A stretch of 64,000 nucleotides of DNA. It comes from Rhizobium sp. CB3090. GTDB taxonomy: Bacteria > Pseudomonadota > Alphaproteobacteria > Rhizobiales > Rhizobiaceae. Shown piece after piece: positions 63,417 to 64,000 of the stretch. Each line of letters starts with the position of its first letter. Within the stretch, counting starts at the first letter, position 1. Location: positions 558,001 to 622,000 of the forward strand of contig NZ_CP121662.1 in NCBI RefSeq assembly GCF_029714285.1, read 5' to 3'. Position numbers and translations under genes: made by a program. The notes below the pieces were generated by a model. The model ran no database searches. It was given only the letters and a program-made list of their open reading frames with translations, and was not told where the DNA came from.

Positions 63417-64000
63417 ATGGTTGCGCGATTTGTCCGGTGGCTTCTCTGTCTTATCGGTCTCGTCATCTTCGGCTTGGGCACCTTCTATGTCGTCACTGCG
63501 CCATCACCTTTGCCGGCCAGCCATTGGGCGAATTTGGGCGAGCCCGATATCAAGAACGGTGAACAGGTGTTCTGGGCCGGCGGCTGCACGAGCTGTCATG
63601 CCGCGCCGGGCGCCAAGGGAGACGCCAAGCTGGTCCTGTCAGGTGGCCTGGCGCTGAACAGTCCCTTTGGCACCTTCCATGTCCCCAATATCTCGCCGGA
63701 TGAAAAGGCCGGCCTTGGCGGTTGGACGCTTGCGGAGTTCGGCAATGCGATGAAACGCGGCGTCGGCAAGGACGGCGAGCACCTCTATCCGGCGTTTCCC
63801 TACGGCTCCTATACACGCATGAGTGACAAGGACATCAACGACCTCTGGGGTTTCCTGAAGACTTTACCGAAGAGCAGCAACGTCGCACCACCGCATGAAC
63901 TGCCGTTCCCCTTCGATATCAGACTGACAGTCGGCGGCTGGAAATTCCTCTATTTCAACGATCAGCCGCGCGTGGTCATCGCCAATGCCGACGACAAGAT
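63417..64000 (+). CDS. c-type cytochrome, 3' end cut by window end
   Basis: The first 194 residues of a membrane-anchored or exported cytochrome. An N-terminal hydrophobic helix (WLLCLIGLVIFGLGTFYVV) is followed by a haem-binding C57-T-S-C60-H61 and a region 'FHVPNISPDEKAGLGGWTLAEFGNAMKRGVG' typical of the cytochrome subunits of alcohol/aldehyde dehydrogenases. Those have two or three haems, and the second haem motif has not been reached. AGTGCGAGG upstream supports the start. Probably shares a role in periplasmic electron transfer with the preceding cytochrome. Confidence 0.82.
   Translation, partial: MVARFVRWLLCLIGLVIFGLGTFYVVTAPSPLPASHWANLGEPDIKNGEQVFWAGGCTSCHAAPGAKGDAKLVLSGGLALNSPFGTFHVPNISPDEKAGLGGWTLAEFGNAMKRGVGKDGEHLYPAFPYGSYTRMSDKDINDLWGFLKTLPKSSNVAPPHELPFPFDIRLTVGGWKFLYFNDQPRVVIANADDK

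Overview
The window looks like chromosomal DNA of a Rhizobium-type alphaproteobacterium. The signs are high GC, a BetI/BetB glycine-betaine module, a Rhizobium etli-type (class 3) L-asparaginase, a TIGR03808-type Tat protein, an OhrR/Ohr pair, a two-gene methylmalonyl-CoA mutase, and several short palindromic intergenic repeats of the kind scattered through rhizobial genomes. About 64 protein genes or gene fragments fill almost all of the 64 kb. No rRNA, tRNA, CRISPR array, insertion sequence or prophage was recognised. Only one non-coding stretch reaches about 300 bases (14739-15040).

Layout. 1-1834: betaine aldehyde dehydrogenase (cut by the window start) with its repressor BetI and a perfect operator palindrome. 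1.9-8.2 kb: HdeD-like membrane protein, orphan ParD-like antitoxin, EAL-CBS-GGDEF protein, quinone oxidoreductase, and an MFS exporter divergent from a SufR-like cysteine-cluster regulator. 8.3-14.7 kb: asparaginase, DUF2127/PAP2 divergent pair, DeoR regulator with a DUF4406-like gene, two GSTs, a YjbR-like gene, LysR. 15.0-25.4 kb: a seven-gene catabolic run in which a fused indolepyruvate-type ferredoxin oxidoreductase precedes isovaleryl-CoA dehydrogenase, methylcrotonyl-CoA carboxylase beta, a RidA protein, methylcrotonyl-CoA carboxylase alpha, HMG-CoA lyase and an enoyl-CoA hydratase. Together these form a complete leucine/isovalerate route to acetyl-CoA and acetoacetate. 25.4-34.9 kb: Tat-exported beta-helix protein divergent from a PAS-GAF-GGDEF-EAL protein, TMEM175 channel, a DNA exonuclease/ATP-ligase pair, a secreted hydrolase, and an AbiEii-like locus with a small partner. 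34.9-38.5 kb: methylmalonyl-CoA mutase subunits. 38.7-47.3 kb: two tandem lipoprotein L,D-transpeptidases, ohrR/ohr, an Xre-RES toxin-antitoxin pair, MarR/DUF899, a VOC protein, a HerA-like ATPase and a small glycine-rich protein. 47.4-64.0 kb: two metallophosphoesterases, zwf, tam, a vapC remnant, alcohol dehydrogenase, a class IV aminotransferase, a 40-residue membrane peptide, MFS/YbhB, AraC/SnoaL, sodB, a WYL regulator with a LysE exporter, and two c-type cytochromes (the second cut by the window end).

Common themes are stress protection (betaine, organic peroxide, superoxide), branched-chain and propionyl carbon catabolism, cell-wall crosslinking, c-di-GMP turnover, and many divergent regulator/target pairs whose intergenic DNA carries clear inverted repeats. 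No entirely new system stands out. The best leads are the ferredoxin oxidoreductase plus RidA built into the leucine operon, the AbiEii gene with a non-standard 74-residue partner, a terminator-like hairpin upstream of sodB with no co-oriented gene before it, and several unassigned operators. All identifications come from reading translated sequence; no database search was run.
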